From NCBI GenBank assembly GCA_028293825.1, contig JAQGNY010000040.1, positions 124,001 through 188,000 of the forward strand: a DNA stretch of 64,000 nt. Reading direction: 5' to 3'. A program made the position numbers and the translations under genes. The notes beneath the pieces were generated by a model, which saw nothing but the letters and a program-made list of their open reading frames with translations, searched no databases and was not told where the DNA came from. This document shows, piece after piece, positions 46,889 to 54,361 of the stretch. Source of the stretch: Verrucomicrobiaceae bacterium. GTDB lineage: Bacteria > Pseudomonadota > Gammaproteobacteria > Pseudomonadales > CAMLJR01. The stretch's first letter is position 1. Every line of letters starts with the position of its first letter.

Positions 46889-47497
46889 TCAACCAATGCC
46901 TTCGGCGCGCAACGCTTCTTTTACTTTATCGCGCTGTGCCACGCGCTGATAAAACGCACCGATATTCGGGAAATTACTGATCGACACTTTGAGAAAAAAC
47001 GTCCAATTAACAATCACGAATAAATACGCATCGGCCACAGAGAATTGCTCACCGAATAAATACGAGCGGCCATCGCCGAGCTGTTTATCCAACAAGCTCA
47101 AACGACTTTGCACTTTTTCCACAGCTGCCGCCCTGTCTTCTTCAGTAGAGGTTGGATTGAACAGCGGCGGAAATTGTTTGTGCAGTTCGGTCGAAATAAA
47201 ATTAAGCATTTCCTGCAAGCGCACACGCTCGAATGTGCCGGCAGCTGGCGCCAATTTTGTCTGCGGATTTTGATCGGCAATGTATTGCACGATGGCCGGG
47301 CCTTCAGTCAGCAGCTCGCCATTGTCGAGCAACAGCGCCGGCACGTAGCCTTTCGGATTAATCGTCGTGTAATCGACGCCATTGGCCGTTTTGTGCGTGG
47401 CGAGATCGACCAATTCCAAATCGAATTTAACGCCGGCTTCGCGCAGCACGATATGCGGTGACAACGAGCATGCAGCAGTTGAGTAAAATAATTTCAT
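46889..47497 (-). CDS. Glutathione S-transferase
   Basis: 202 residues matching bacterial beta-class GSTs: start 'MKLFYSTAACSLSPHIVLRE' with the catalytic Cys/Ser region, 'YVPALLLDNGELLTEGPAIV' with the cis-Pro, and the C-terminal helical domain 'EQFSVADAYLFVIVNW'. It conjugates glutathione to electrophiles in the cytosol. It is divergent from a damaged HxlR regulator gene that probably controlled it. Confidence 0.92.
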   Translation of the reverse strand: MKLFYSTAACSLSPHIVLREAGVKFDLELVDLATHKTANGVDYTTINPKGYVPALLLDNGELLTEGPAIVQYIADQNPQTKLAPAAGTFERVRLQEMLNFISTELHKQFPPLFNPTSTEEDRAAAVEKVQSRLSLLDKQLGDGRSYLFGEQFSVADAYLFVIVNWTFFLKVSISNFPNIGAFYQRVAQRDKVKEALRAEGIG

Positions 47498-47782
47498 GAT
47501 GATATCTCCGTTAGGTTTGGCTTTTTATAAAAATAATTTCAATTATTCGCGACAAGCTAGCGAGTCTTTCTCCACCACTAGGGCCGATATCAGTTCGTCA
47601 GCTTTTCGATAGCGCAAATTGGGTGCGATCTGGCCGCCCCACAGCGGCATTAAATCGCGCGATCAAACTCCGCGTCGTTAATGTAATTTCCGCCACCGTA
47701 AAATCGTTAAGAAGCAGAGTGCGCATGCTAACAACGTGTAATTGCGGATGTATACGTGATTACGGCTGGCAATTAAAATAAT

Positions 47783-47804
47783 GTGGTTACCATTGAGTAA
47801 CCAC
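47783..47804. promoter_or_regulatory. Probable HxlR operator
   Basis: Perfect 8-bp inverted arms GTGGTTAC and GTAACCAC around CATTGA, 31 bases before the HxlR-type start codon. HxlR proteins commonly bind such GGTTAC(N6)GTAACC-like dyads. Confidence 0.6.
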
Positions 47805-47834
47805 CTCTTCGTTCCAGGTTAGGAGCTGTGCGTC

Positions 47835-48204
47835 ATGGGTCTACGTTTACGCAAGAATAAAACAACACCACCTTTGTGTCCGATCAGCGAATGCATGACT
47901 CTGCTGAAAGGCGCATGGGCGCCGAATGTTAGTTGGTATCTGAGTGGCGGGCCGCTTCGGCGAATTGCGTCACGACATTCCGCGAATATCCGCCAAGGTA
48001 TTAAGTGCACGCCTGCGCGAATTGGAAGAGCGAGGTTTAATTGCGCGCGCAGTCATCGCGTTGACACCGCCATCGGCGGAATACACGCTGACCGATTTAG
48101 GTCACGAATTAATTCCAGTACTGAGCGCTATTGTTGCGGTGGGTGAAAAATTAACATTGCGCGGCGGCAGCCTGCATCATCGCGAAGTCGCCGAGCAGGC
48201 TTAA
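47835..48204 (+). pseudogene. HxlR-family regulator split by a frameshift
   Basis: Frame one reads 'CPISECMTLLKGAWAPNVSW' 'YLSGG', the N-terminal part of HxlR winged-helix proteins. It then loses the family pattern, while the +1 frame continues 'RFGELRHDIPRISAKVLSAR' 'LRELEERGLIA' and 'YTLTDLGHELIPVL' to 48204. Removing one G from the GGG run at 47949-47951 would restore a single protein of about 122 residues. Either the gene is inactivated or the run holds a sequencing error. Confidence 0.75.
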
Positions 48205-48240
48205 CCGTTCTCGAATCAGCGCGTAAATCTCAGCGGTTAA

Positions 48241-49200
48241 TTATCGCCAACTAATGGGCAGCGGAATTTTTAGCAACAGTGCGCGTTTGTCGCTGCTATC
48301 TGCTTCGCGGTGATCGCCATTGGTATCGAACACAATGTATAAATTGTCGTTATCGATGGCGAGCCCTTCGCCCAAGCCGTATTTATGATCATGGAAACGA
48401 TACTGTGCATCGTCCTCGACATGGCGATAAGAAAAACACGAGTCGGCTCTATATTCGCGTAAATCGCGGCGGCAGATGGCCGATGCATTGCGCTCCAGCG
48501 TAAATAAAAATCCGTTGTGCAGTGCGAGTGCGGCAACATCGTCCGAGCCTTCGCGAAATGCTAACTGTTGATCGTTGTTCAATGGTTTTGTGATTAGTTG
48601 CCATTGGCCGGATGTAGCGCGCGTTGCCTCGATTAAACCGCGCAGTTCACGTTCCATCGCAATCAATATTTTATTATTATCCACCAACGCCAGCCCTTCG
48701 ACATACGCATTGTATTTATTTAAATAACCCGCTGTGTGCGCGGCGGCGTACCAGTCGAGCGGCAACCAGCTGGACTTATTATTTTCAATGGCGAGAATGC
48801 CGTTTTTACGCTCGCTCAATAGATATAAAACCGAACCGTCGCAGGCAATATCCTCCCAGTCAAGCGGGTCGCCATTCGCGTATTTTTGCAATTGATAAAT
48901 ATACTCGGCGCTGCCGGTGTAGGTCATCTCGCGCGGCGGAATCGACGCAATTGCCATTCGCTCAACTAAATCCACTTTTTGCTGGTCGAAGCGAAGCGCG
49001 TAAATACGATCGTCGATCTTGTCCGAATTGGCGAAGAGTTCACCGCCGCAGAATGCCAGGCCGGAAAGATCTTTCCCGGCTGAATGTTCAACCGGGAACA
49101 CATCGATCGACTCGAACTCGTCAATGGCGAGTGCAAAAGCGGAGGTCAACATCAATAGAATTGAAGCGGCGCTACCGATAGCGATTTTTGTTAGTGACAT
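48241..49200 (-). CDS. Secreted phytase-like beta-propeller protein
   Basis: 319 residues with a signal peptide (IGSAASILLMLTSAFALA). Repeated strands such as 'DLSGLAFCGGELFANSD', 'YVEGLALVDNNKILIAMERE' and 'GLGEGLAIDNDNLYIVFDTN' resemble the esterase-like-activity-of-phytase or SdiA-regulated propeller domains. Activity is unproven in most members. The region around the start codon is made of 17-bp repeats, so several in-register ATG codons exist. Confidence 0.65.
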   Translation of the reverse strand: MSLTKIAIGSAASILLMLTSAFALAIDEFESIDVFPVEHSAGKDLSGLAFCGGELFANSDKIDDRIYALRFDQQKVDLVERMAIASIPPREMTYTGSAEYIYQLQKYANGDPLDWEDIACDGSVLYLLSERKNGILAIENNKSSWLPLDWYAAAHTAGYLNKYNAYVEGLALVDNNKILIAMERELRGLIEATRATSGQWQLITKPLNNDQQLAFREGSDDVAALALHNGFLFTLERNASAICRRDLREYRADSCFSYRHVEDDAQYRFHDHKYGLGEGLAIDNDNLYIVFDTNGDHREADSSDKRALLLKIPLPISWR

Positions 49201-49258
49201 AGTTTGGTTAGCGACATAGCGTGGTTAACGACATTGTGTAGTTAGCAACCTGGTGGCT
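49191..49258. repeat. 17-bp tandem repeat at a start codon
   Basis: Four units of exactly 17 bp begin at 49191, 49208, 49225 and 49242 (TTAGYGACAT then AGNNTGG-like, last unit diverged). On the minus strand the first three each contain ATGTC, so the 48241-49200 gene's start codon is repeated. Two 19-bp units (CCATTGTGTAG) follow at 49263 and 49282. Confidence 0.7.
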
Positions 49259-49372
49259 CCATCCATTGTGTAGATGCTGGCCCATTGTGTAGGTGCTGCG
49301 CAATTCTACGTTAAGCATGCAGTAAAATTATTACAGCCCATATAATTTGAGTTTTTGCCTGGAATAGATCGT

Positions 49373-49753
49373 ATGAAAAAATCAACGCAAGCCGTGTTGC
49401 TATCGGTACTGGCATTTCCCGGTTGCGGTCATTTGGTGTTGCGCCATTTTCGCGCAGCTGTTGCGCTGCTGGTTATTTCGTTGGCGGCACTGGCGATTAT
49501 CATCAATGCGGCGATGCAGCAAGCCACGGTCGTCGCCAATAAAATATTGGCGAATGAAATTCCGCTTGATCCCGATGCGATCACGCAAGCGATAGCGGAG
49601 GCCACACGCAGTGGCGACTCCATCAGCGTAACGGTCGCCACCTGGGTGCTATTTATTGTTTGGGTAATAGGCGTGGCCGACGCGTACCGTATAGGGAAAA
49701 AAGTAGACGCCGCTGCCGCGACAATTCAGCGCGACGATTCCATTAAAAATTAA
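49373..49753 (+). CDS. Small two-helix membrane protein
   Basis: 126 residues from the ATG at 49373. Hydrophobic segments 'HFRAAVALLVISLAALAIII' and 'TVATWVLFIVWVIGVADAYR' flank a polar loop of about 40 residues. 'GCGHLVLRHFRAA' near the N-terminus and 'ADAYRIGKK' near the end resemble small membrane proteins of unknown role. It is monocistronic as far as can be seen. Confidence 0.55.
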   Translation: MKKSTQAVLLSVLAFPGCGHLVLRHFRAAVALLVISLAALAIIINAAMQQATVVANKILANEIPLDPDAITQAIAEATRSGDSISVTVATWVLFIVWVIGVADAYRIGKKVDAAAATIQRDDSIKN

Positions 49754-49755
49754 AA

Positions 49756-49890
49756 TCAAATTCCGCGTTTAAATCCAAATCGGGCGAGCTGCGCGTACAA
49801 ATCGTCAGTGGAATTGCCCAGGCCCAGCAACGCATTAATCGGACCGCGCAATTGATTGCGACAGGAGTAAAAACCATCCCGAGCTCGCAT
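49756..49890 (-). CDS. Possible small protein or gene remnant
   Basis: A 44-codon frame from the ATG at 49890 with AAAAAGGC before it. It reads 'MRARDGFYSCRNQLRGPINA' then 'LLGLGNSTDDLYAQLARFGF' and ends KRGI. Codon choice and composition are protein-like. It may be the C-terminal remnant of a larger lost gene. Family not recognised. Confidence 0.3.
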   Translation of the reverse strand: MRARDGFYSCRNQLRGPINALLGLGNSTDDLYAQLARFGFKRGI

Positions 49891-50010
49891 GCCTTTTTTC
49901 TATTTAATGTTGCAACGCACGGTCGCTGCGGCTTTGAATAGACGCTTTCACTTAAAGCGTTGCAGTGAAAAACTCTTACGATCACTATTGCGCAATATCG
50001 GACAACAGCC

Positions 50011-50045
50011 TTAAAGTGAAAGTAATCTGTAGCAAAGTGCATTTC
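50011..50045 (-). promoter_or_regulatory. 35-bp element upstream of the AraC gene (shared with 57140-57174)
   Basis: The plus-strand sequence starts TTAAAGTG and ends AAGTGCATTTC. It matches the reverse complement of 57140-57174 at 30 of 35 positions. AAAGTG occurs twice with starts 22 bp apart, the layout of AraC-type direct half-sites. Nearby, CGCTTT and AAAGCG form a dyad at 49943-49959. The rest of 49891-50389 shows no gene. Confidence 0.6.
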
Positions 50046-50389
50046 TCAAATTAGGGTATATGTCACAGACTATGTCGCTGCATAAACTCGAAGACGCTAA
50101 TAACTATAAGTATCTGCGCGCACCGAAATGTAGCTGCCACCGTCGATGCAGAGAGCGTCAACAGTTGAATGCACCGCCGGTACATGGACACGTGTAGCCG
50201 ACGGATGCAGATTGCAGTCGCGCCACAGCTAGAACGTTAGTGCAGGCCGAGCGCGGATTGCAACGAAAGCTGTAACCGTGCAGCCGGTTGCAGATACGCA
50301 ACACGATAAAAAGAAACGATCTCGCGGCGAACAATGCCAGATCAAACAATATCCGCCATGGAGGGCGGCAGTCATAATGAGCAACGCCG

Positions 50390-51250
50390 ATGCAAGCCGA
50401 TGCCAATTTTCCTGAACTAATATTTGAACGCCTATCGCCAAGCACACCGAAAAGCCACGAGCGGCTGCTAGCCAATCGCCGCTACCGCGAATATGTTTTT
50501 TTATATTCCGGCGGCGGCTCGGTAACGTTCGAAGGCCAAACCGAAACACTGACCCCAGGCACTGTCGTGTCCATTCCATCGCAGGTCGAGTGCGCATTGC
50601 AGTTCGAAAAAAACTCGGACGGAATATGGATCGCCGTGCTTGAAGAGTTTTTGGTTTCCTGTATCTATCCCGCCATGCCGACCATGTCGCAACCGCGCAG
50701 CCCATTCTGGAATATCTACTACGATGTGGCGGTGCGTCGGGAAATGACCGGCGCCACGAATAAAGCGCTGCGTAGCCAAACGTTAAAAGAGTTGCTGGCC
50801 GCCGAAGCGCGGCTGGGGCTCGGCTGCGATCCGATCACGGTCGGCTATATGTTCCTGGTGCTGTTCGGCCCGTCGCGCAACTTAATCATCGACGGTTCGC
50901 TTAGCGATGATCAACGCATTGAACATCGGATTGAATCGAACGAGTTGGTGTTGTCGTTTCGGCGCATGGTCGAAGTGAATTTTCGCGAGCATTGGAATAT
51001 CAACGAATACTGCAAACGCTTGGGCGTGACCCCGCGCCGCTTGCTGCTATCGTGCAAATATGTGACCGGAAAGTTTCCGAAAGTATTGATTCATGAAAGA
51101 TTGATTCGCGAAGCGCGCGCCAATTTAATTTATTCGAATAAATCGATTTCCGAAATTGCGTATTCGCTCGGCTTCGACAGCGCCGCCTATTTCAGCCGCT
51201 TTTATAAACGGCACACCGGCGTTACGCCGCGCGAAAATAAACGCGCTTGA
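50390..51250 (+). CDS. AraC-family transcriptional regulator
   Basis: 286 residues. The N-terminal cupin-like sensing domain has 'YREYVFLYSGGGSVTFEG' and 'TPGTVVSIPSQVECALQF'. The C-terminal double helix-turn-helix has 'WNINEYCKRLGVTPRRLLLS' and 'SISEIAYSLGFDSAAYFSRF' 'YKRHTGVTPRE'. It converges on the first TonB receptor gene and shares an upstream 35-bp element with the second, so it probably regulates receptor expression in response to a nutrient. Confidence 0.9.
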   Translation: MQADANFPELIFERLSPSTPKSHERLLANRRYREYVFLYSGGGSVTFEGQTETLTPGTVVSIPSQVECALQFEKNSDGIWIAVLEEFLVSCIYPAMPTMSQPRSPFWNIYYDVAVRREMTGATNKALRSQTLKELLAAEARLGLGCDPITVGYMFLVLFGPSRNLIIDGSLSDDQRIEHRIESNELVLSFRRMVEVNFREHWNINEYCKRLGVTPRRLLLSCKYVTGKFPKVLIHERLIREARANLIYSNKSISEIAYSLGFDSAAYFSRFYKRHTGVTPRENKRA

Positions 51251-51275
51251 TACAGAAATTTATTTTTAGAAATTG

Positions 51276-51305
51276 AAAAAAAAGGCCCGGCGTCAATGCC
51301 GGGCC
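51276..51305 (-). terminator. Intrinsic terminator for the first TonB receptor gene
   Basis: Arms GGCCCGGC and GCCGGGCC around a 6-base loop (51284-51305). On the minus strand a run of eight T follows. It may also stop transcription of the AraC gene. Confidence 0.85.
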
Positions 51306-51339
51306 AGCTGAGTAGTTAAAGACAGCTAAATCGTCATTC

Positions 51340-53742
51340 TCAGAAACGATATTTCGCTTCTACACCCCATTCGCGCGGATTGCCTTGCAGGTTAACCTCA
51401 ACCGGGAAACCCTCGCCTAAAAATACATCGGGGCTGCTGTAGTAATTAGCATCGAACGCATTTTTCAGATACGCAGCAACGTCGAGCTGTGTTTTAGCAA
51501 TACCTTTCCAATCCAATCTGAAATTCGCCAGACTGTAACCCGGTAAATTGTTGCCGCCTTGTCCGCTGAATTTTTCGGTGTGGTAATAATCGCCACCAAC
51601 CACCACATCGCCATCGAGCGGATGAATCGGTGTGGTCCACGCGAATGCAAACGAACCGGAGAATTTCGGACTTGGCAGTGTGATTTGATCTTTAGTTAAC
51701 GATAAACCACCAACCGGCGGCGCCACTTTGTCCACTTTCTGATCGGTGTACGCACCGGATAAAGTCAGCGTCAAACTGGGCACCGGAATTACCGTTAAAT
51801 CCGCCTCGACACCGGAAATAGTTAAGTCCGCTGCGTTTACACCGACCGATTGATCGGTGGGCGCATCGACTGCCTCATTCGGAATCCCCAACGCCTGCAC
51901 GTTCAGAAATTGCACCGCGCCTTTGTATTTGGAAACATAACCGGCAACGTCGATACGGCCTTTAACATCGCCAATATTCCAGTCGTTCTTAACACCAATT
52001 TCGATGTCGGTAAGTTTCTCTTCCTTGGTCTTTTGGAACGGGCGCAAATCGGGACAAGTGCCAAACTCGCAGCCTGGACCACCGGTAGTGAATTGTGTTT
52101 GGAATGCAGGCGTATTGACGTTGACGCCGCGATAACCACGACGGCTCGTTACGTACACCAATGTGTCCGGATCAATCTGCCAATCGAAACCAACCGTCCA
52201 ACTCAGGTTTTCACCTTTATTGGTAATGGTACCGACGCCGATCGGATCACCCGCGCCATTGGTAGTGCCGGCCAGCGCCTTACATTGCCCGGTCGTTAAA
52301 TACGTGGCCGAATTGGCAGGGTTGCCACCGCCGCACGCCCACACGTTATCCCACGTGTAACGCAGACCTAAGTTGAATTTCAAACCATCGACGGTCCACT
52401 GCGATAAATCGAGACCGGTCTGTTCGAAAATAGCTTTGTTGGTATTTTTCACTAAACCGGTAATTGCCGGCGCCGCTTTATTAAATGGTGCAAATTGAGT
52501 GAAGGTGGTACCGCTGCCTTCGGTGTTTTGATCTTTGTTGTAGAACGCGCCGACAATCCAATCCAACCGATCATCGAAGGCCGTACCGAAGATTTGAAAT
52601 TCATCCGACCAATATTCGCGCGCGACGGTTTGTCCCGCATCGAATAATGCAAAAGGGATATTGACACCGGGGGCTACCGGAAACGTTAATTGACCCGCAT
52701 CGGCCGTATCAATCGCTTCGAATTGCGTCACGCGGCGATAACCGAAAATATTGCGTATCGTCGCCACGCCGGTATCGAATGATGTGTCGTTGGAAATGCC
52801 CCATAAATTGCGCGTAATGCCACCCCCGCCCGGCACATCGGTCGCCGCTGAGTGAAATCCGGCCGCGTGTTGCGCAGCTTGCGCCGCGTACAATTGCGGC
52901 AGTAAAACACTGCCTAAACCGGCCAGCGCGGGATTGGCGAAGAAACCCGGCTCGACGTTATAAATACGTTCGGCCGCGTTGGTTTCATTCGCAGTGAAAT
53001 GATCGTAAATCGTCGTGCTTTCGATTTTATCGGTCGGGTTCAGCAGCAGCGAAATACGATAACTTTGTTGATGCAAATTATTGAAGTCCGGGCCGCCGCT
53101 TAAATTTTTATCCAAGCCGTCCTGACGACGAACTTCGCCAGCCACGCGCAACGCCACTTTTTCATCGACGATCGGTACGTTGACCGCGCCTTCTACGCTG
53201 CGATAATTTTTGGTGCCGTAATCGCCTTTGATGTAGCCATCGACTTGGTAGTCCGGCGCCACCGGCGTAATAACCACCGCACCGCCCAATGTATTGCGAC
53301 CAAACAACGTACCTTGCGGACCTTTCAATACTTGAATATTGGCGATGTCATATGTGGGTGTGTTGCCGCCGTGTGCGGGCAGCGCGATGTTGCCGAAATA
53401 AGTAACGACGGCCGGTACGCCTTCGCCCAACGGGATTTTCGAAAGGCCGCGCAAAATAACCTGGGTGTTGCCCTTACCGCCTTCTGCGCCGAAGTGAAAC
53501 CCGGGAACCACGGAATTTAAATCCTGCACTTCGTGCACATTGCGCTGATCGAGCAATTCGCTGGATAAAGCCGCGATCGATACCGGAACCGTTTGCACAC
53601 CTTCATCGCGCTTACGCGCTGTTACAAATACTTCTTCAAGACCTCCCGCTTGCTGCGTCTGTGCGTGAGCCGCTGGCAGCGTCGCTATAAATGCCGCCGT
53701 GCCTAAACTAATTTTCAATACTGCTTCGATATGCCTCGTCAT
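51340..53742 (-). CDS. TonB-dependent outer-membrane receptor 1
   Basis: 800 residues from the ATG at 53742 (MTRHIEAVLKISLG), with GAGAGAG before it. Signal peptide to 'AHAQ', plug domain ('EEVFVTARKRDEGVQTVPVS', 'IQVLKGPQGTLFGRNTLGGA'), a beta-barrel of the FecA/CirA class and the C-terminal 'WGVEAKYRF' with terminal Phe. It imports an unknown large or scarce nutrient using TonB energy. It is a close paralogue of the downstream-strand neighbour at 54362-56824. Confidence 0.93.
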   Translation of the reverse strand: MTRHIEAVLKISLGTAAFIATLPAAHAQTQQAGGLEEVFVTARKRDEGVQTVPVSIAALSSELLDQRNVHEVQDLNSVVPGFHFGAEGGKGNTQVILRGLSKIPLGEGVPAVVTYFGNIALPAHGGNTPTYDIANIQVLKGPQGTLFGRNTLGGAVVITPVAPDYQVDGYIKGDYGTKNYRSVEGAVNVPIVDEKVALRVAGEVRRQDGLDKNLSGGPDFNNLHQQSYRISLLLNPTDKIESTTIYDHFTANETNAAERIYNVEPGFFANPALAGLGSVLLPQLYAAQAAQHAAGFHSAATDVPGGGGITRNLWGISNDTSFDTGVATIRNIFGYRRVTQFEAIDTADAGQLTFPVAPGVNIPFALFDAGQTVAREYWSDEFQIFGTAFDDRLDWIVGAFYNKDQNTEGSGTTFTQFAPFNKAAPAITGLVKNTNKAIFEQTGLDLSQWTVDGLKFNLGLRYTWDNVWACGGGNPANSATYLTTGQCKALAGTTNGAGDPIGVGTITNKGENLSWTVGFDWQIDPDTLVYVTSRRGYRGVNVNTPAFQTQFTTGGPGCEFGTCPDLRPFQKTKEEKLTDIEIGVKNDWNIGDVKGRIDVAGYVSKYKGAVQFLNVQALGIPNEAVDAPTDQSVGVNAADLTISGVEADLTVIPVPSLTLTLSGAYTDQKVDKVAPPVGGLSLTKDQITLPSPKFSGSFAFAWTTPIHPLDGDVVVGGDYYHTEKFSGQGGNNLPGYSLANFRLDWKGIAKTQLDVAAYLKNAFDANYYSSPDVFLGEGFPVEVNLQGNPREWGVEAKYRF

Positions 53743-54283
53743 TTTGCTCTCTCGTTTATTTGATTTATTAGTTATCAACCGATTGGTGTTACTTGCTCGG
53801 CTGTTATGTCGCGTCGCTCGATACCGCTAACACGGCGACGTCTAGATTTTTGTGTCGATTTTTTTGTACAAAAAATTTTTTATTTATCGTTATTGAATGG
53901 GCGCGACGTTCAATTTTTACGTTTGCCTTCTACGTTTTAAAAAGGGCCCGTGGCGGATTCTCAGCGCCCTTCCTTGCAAAAAGCTGACAGTATTTTGTTT
54001 GCTAATTGCATACACTTTTAAAGGCACAAAAAGAGTTTTTTGTACTTCAGTTTTTATTGTTAGCGCGAGAAAGAAGAAGGGCTCAAAGAGGAAGATAGGC
54101 GTCAGCTTCGATTACATATGGCGTTTTTTAAAACAACAAACTGGTTTTCATGAAATGCGCTGCGTGAGAGGGGACACTATTTTTTTTCTGCGGGAAAATT
54201 CCTGAACCCTCAAAAATAAAATTCAAAAAAATATACGTGTGCTGAAGATGTATTTGCGCGATGGGGGACTAATTGCGAAGAAA
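53743..54283. other. Upstream region of TonB receptor 1
   Basis: No convincing gene. At 54001-54025 the minus strand has TTTAAAAGTGTATGCAATTA, a partial match to the 35-bp element found upstream of the AraC and second receptor genes, 259 bases before the start codon of receptor 1. Confidence 0.35.
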
Positions 54284-54316
54284 TAAAAAAAGCCCGACAC
54301 GAGTGCCGGGCTTTTT
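54284..54316 (-). terminator. Intrinsic terminator for the second TonB receptor gene
   Basis: Arms AGCCCGACAC and GTGCCGGGCT around GA, with A and T runs on both sides (one mismatch in the stem). Confidence 0.85.
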
Positions 54317-54361
54317 TGGTCTTTTCTTTCTTTGCTTTTTACCGCTAACTTTTACTGCTAT

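Noticed and set aside
53897-54205. Plus-strand open frame between the TonB receptor genes
   Set aside because: Lys/Phe-rich translation of AT-rich promoter DNA, without a ribosome site.
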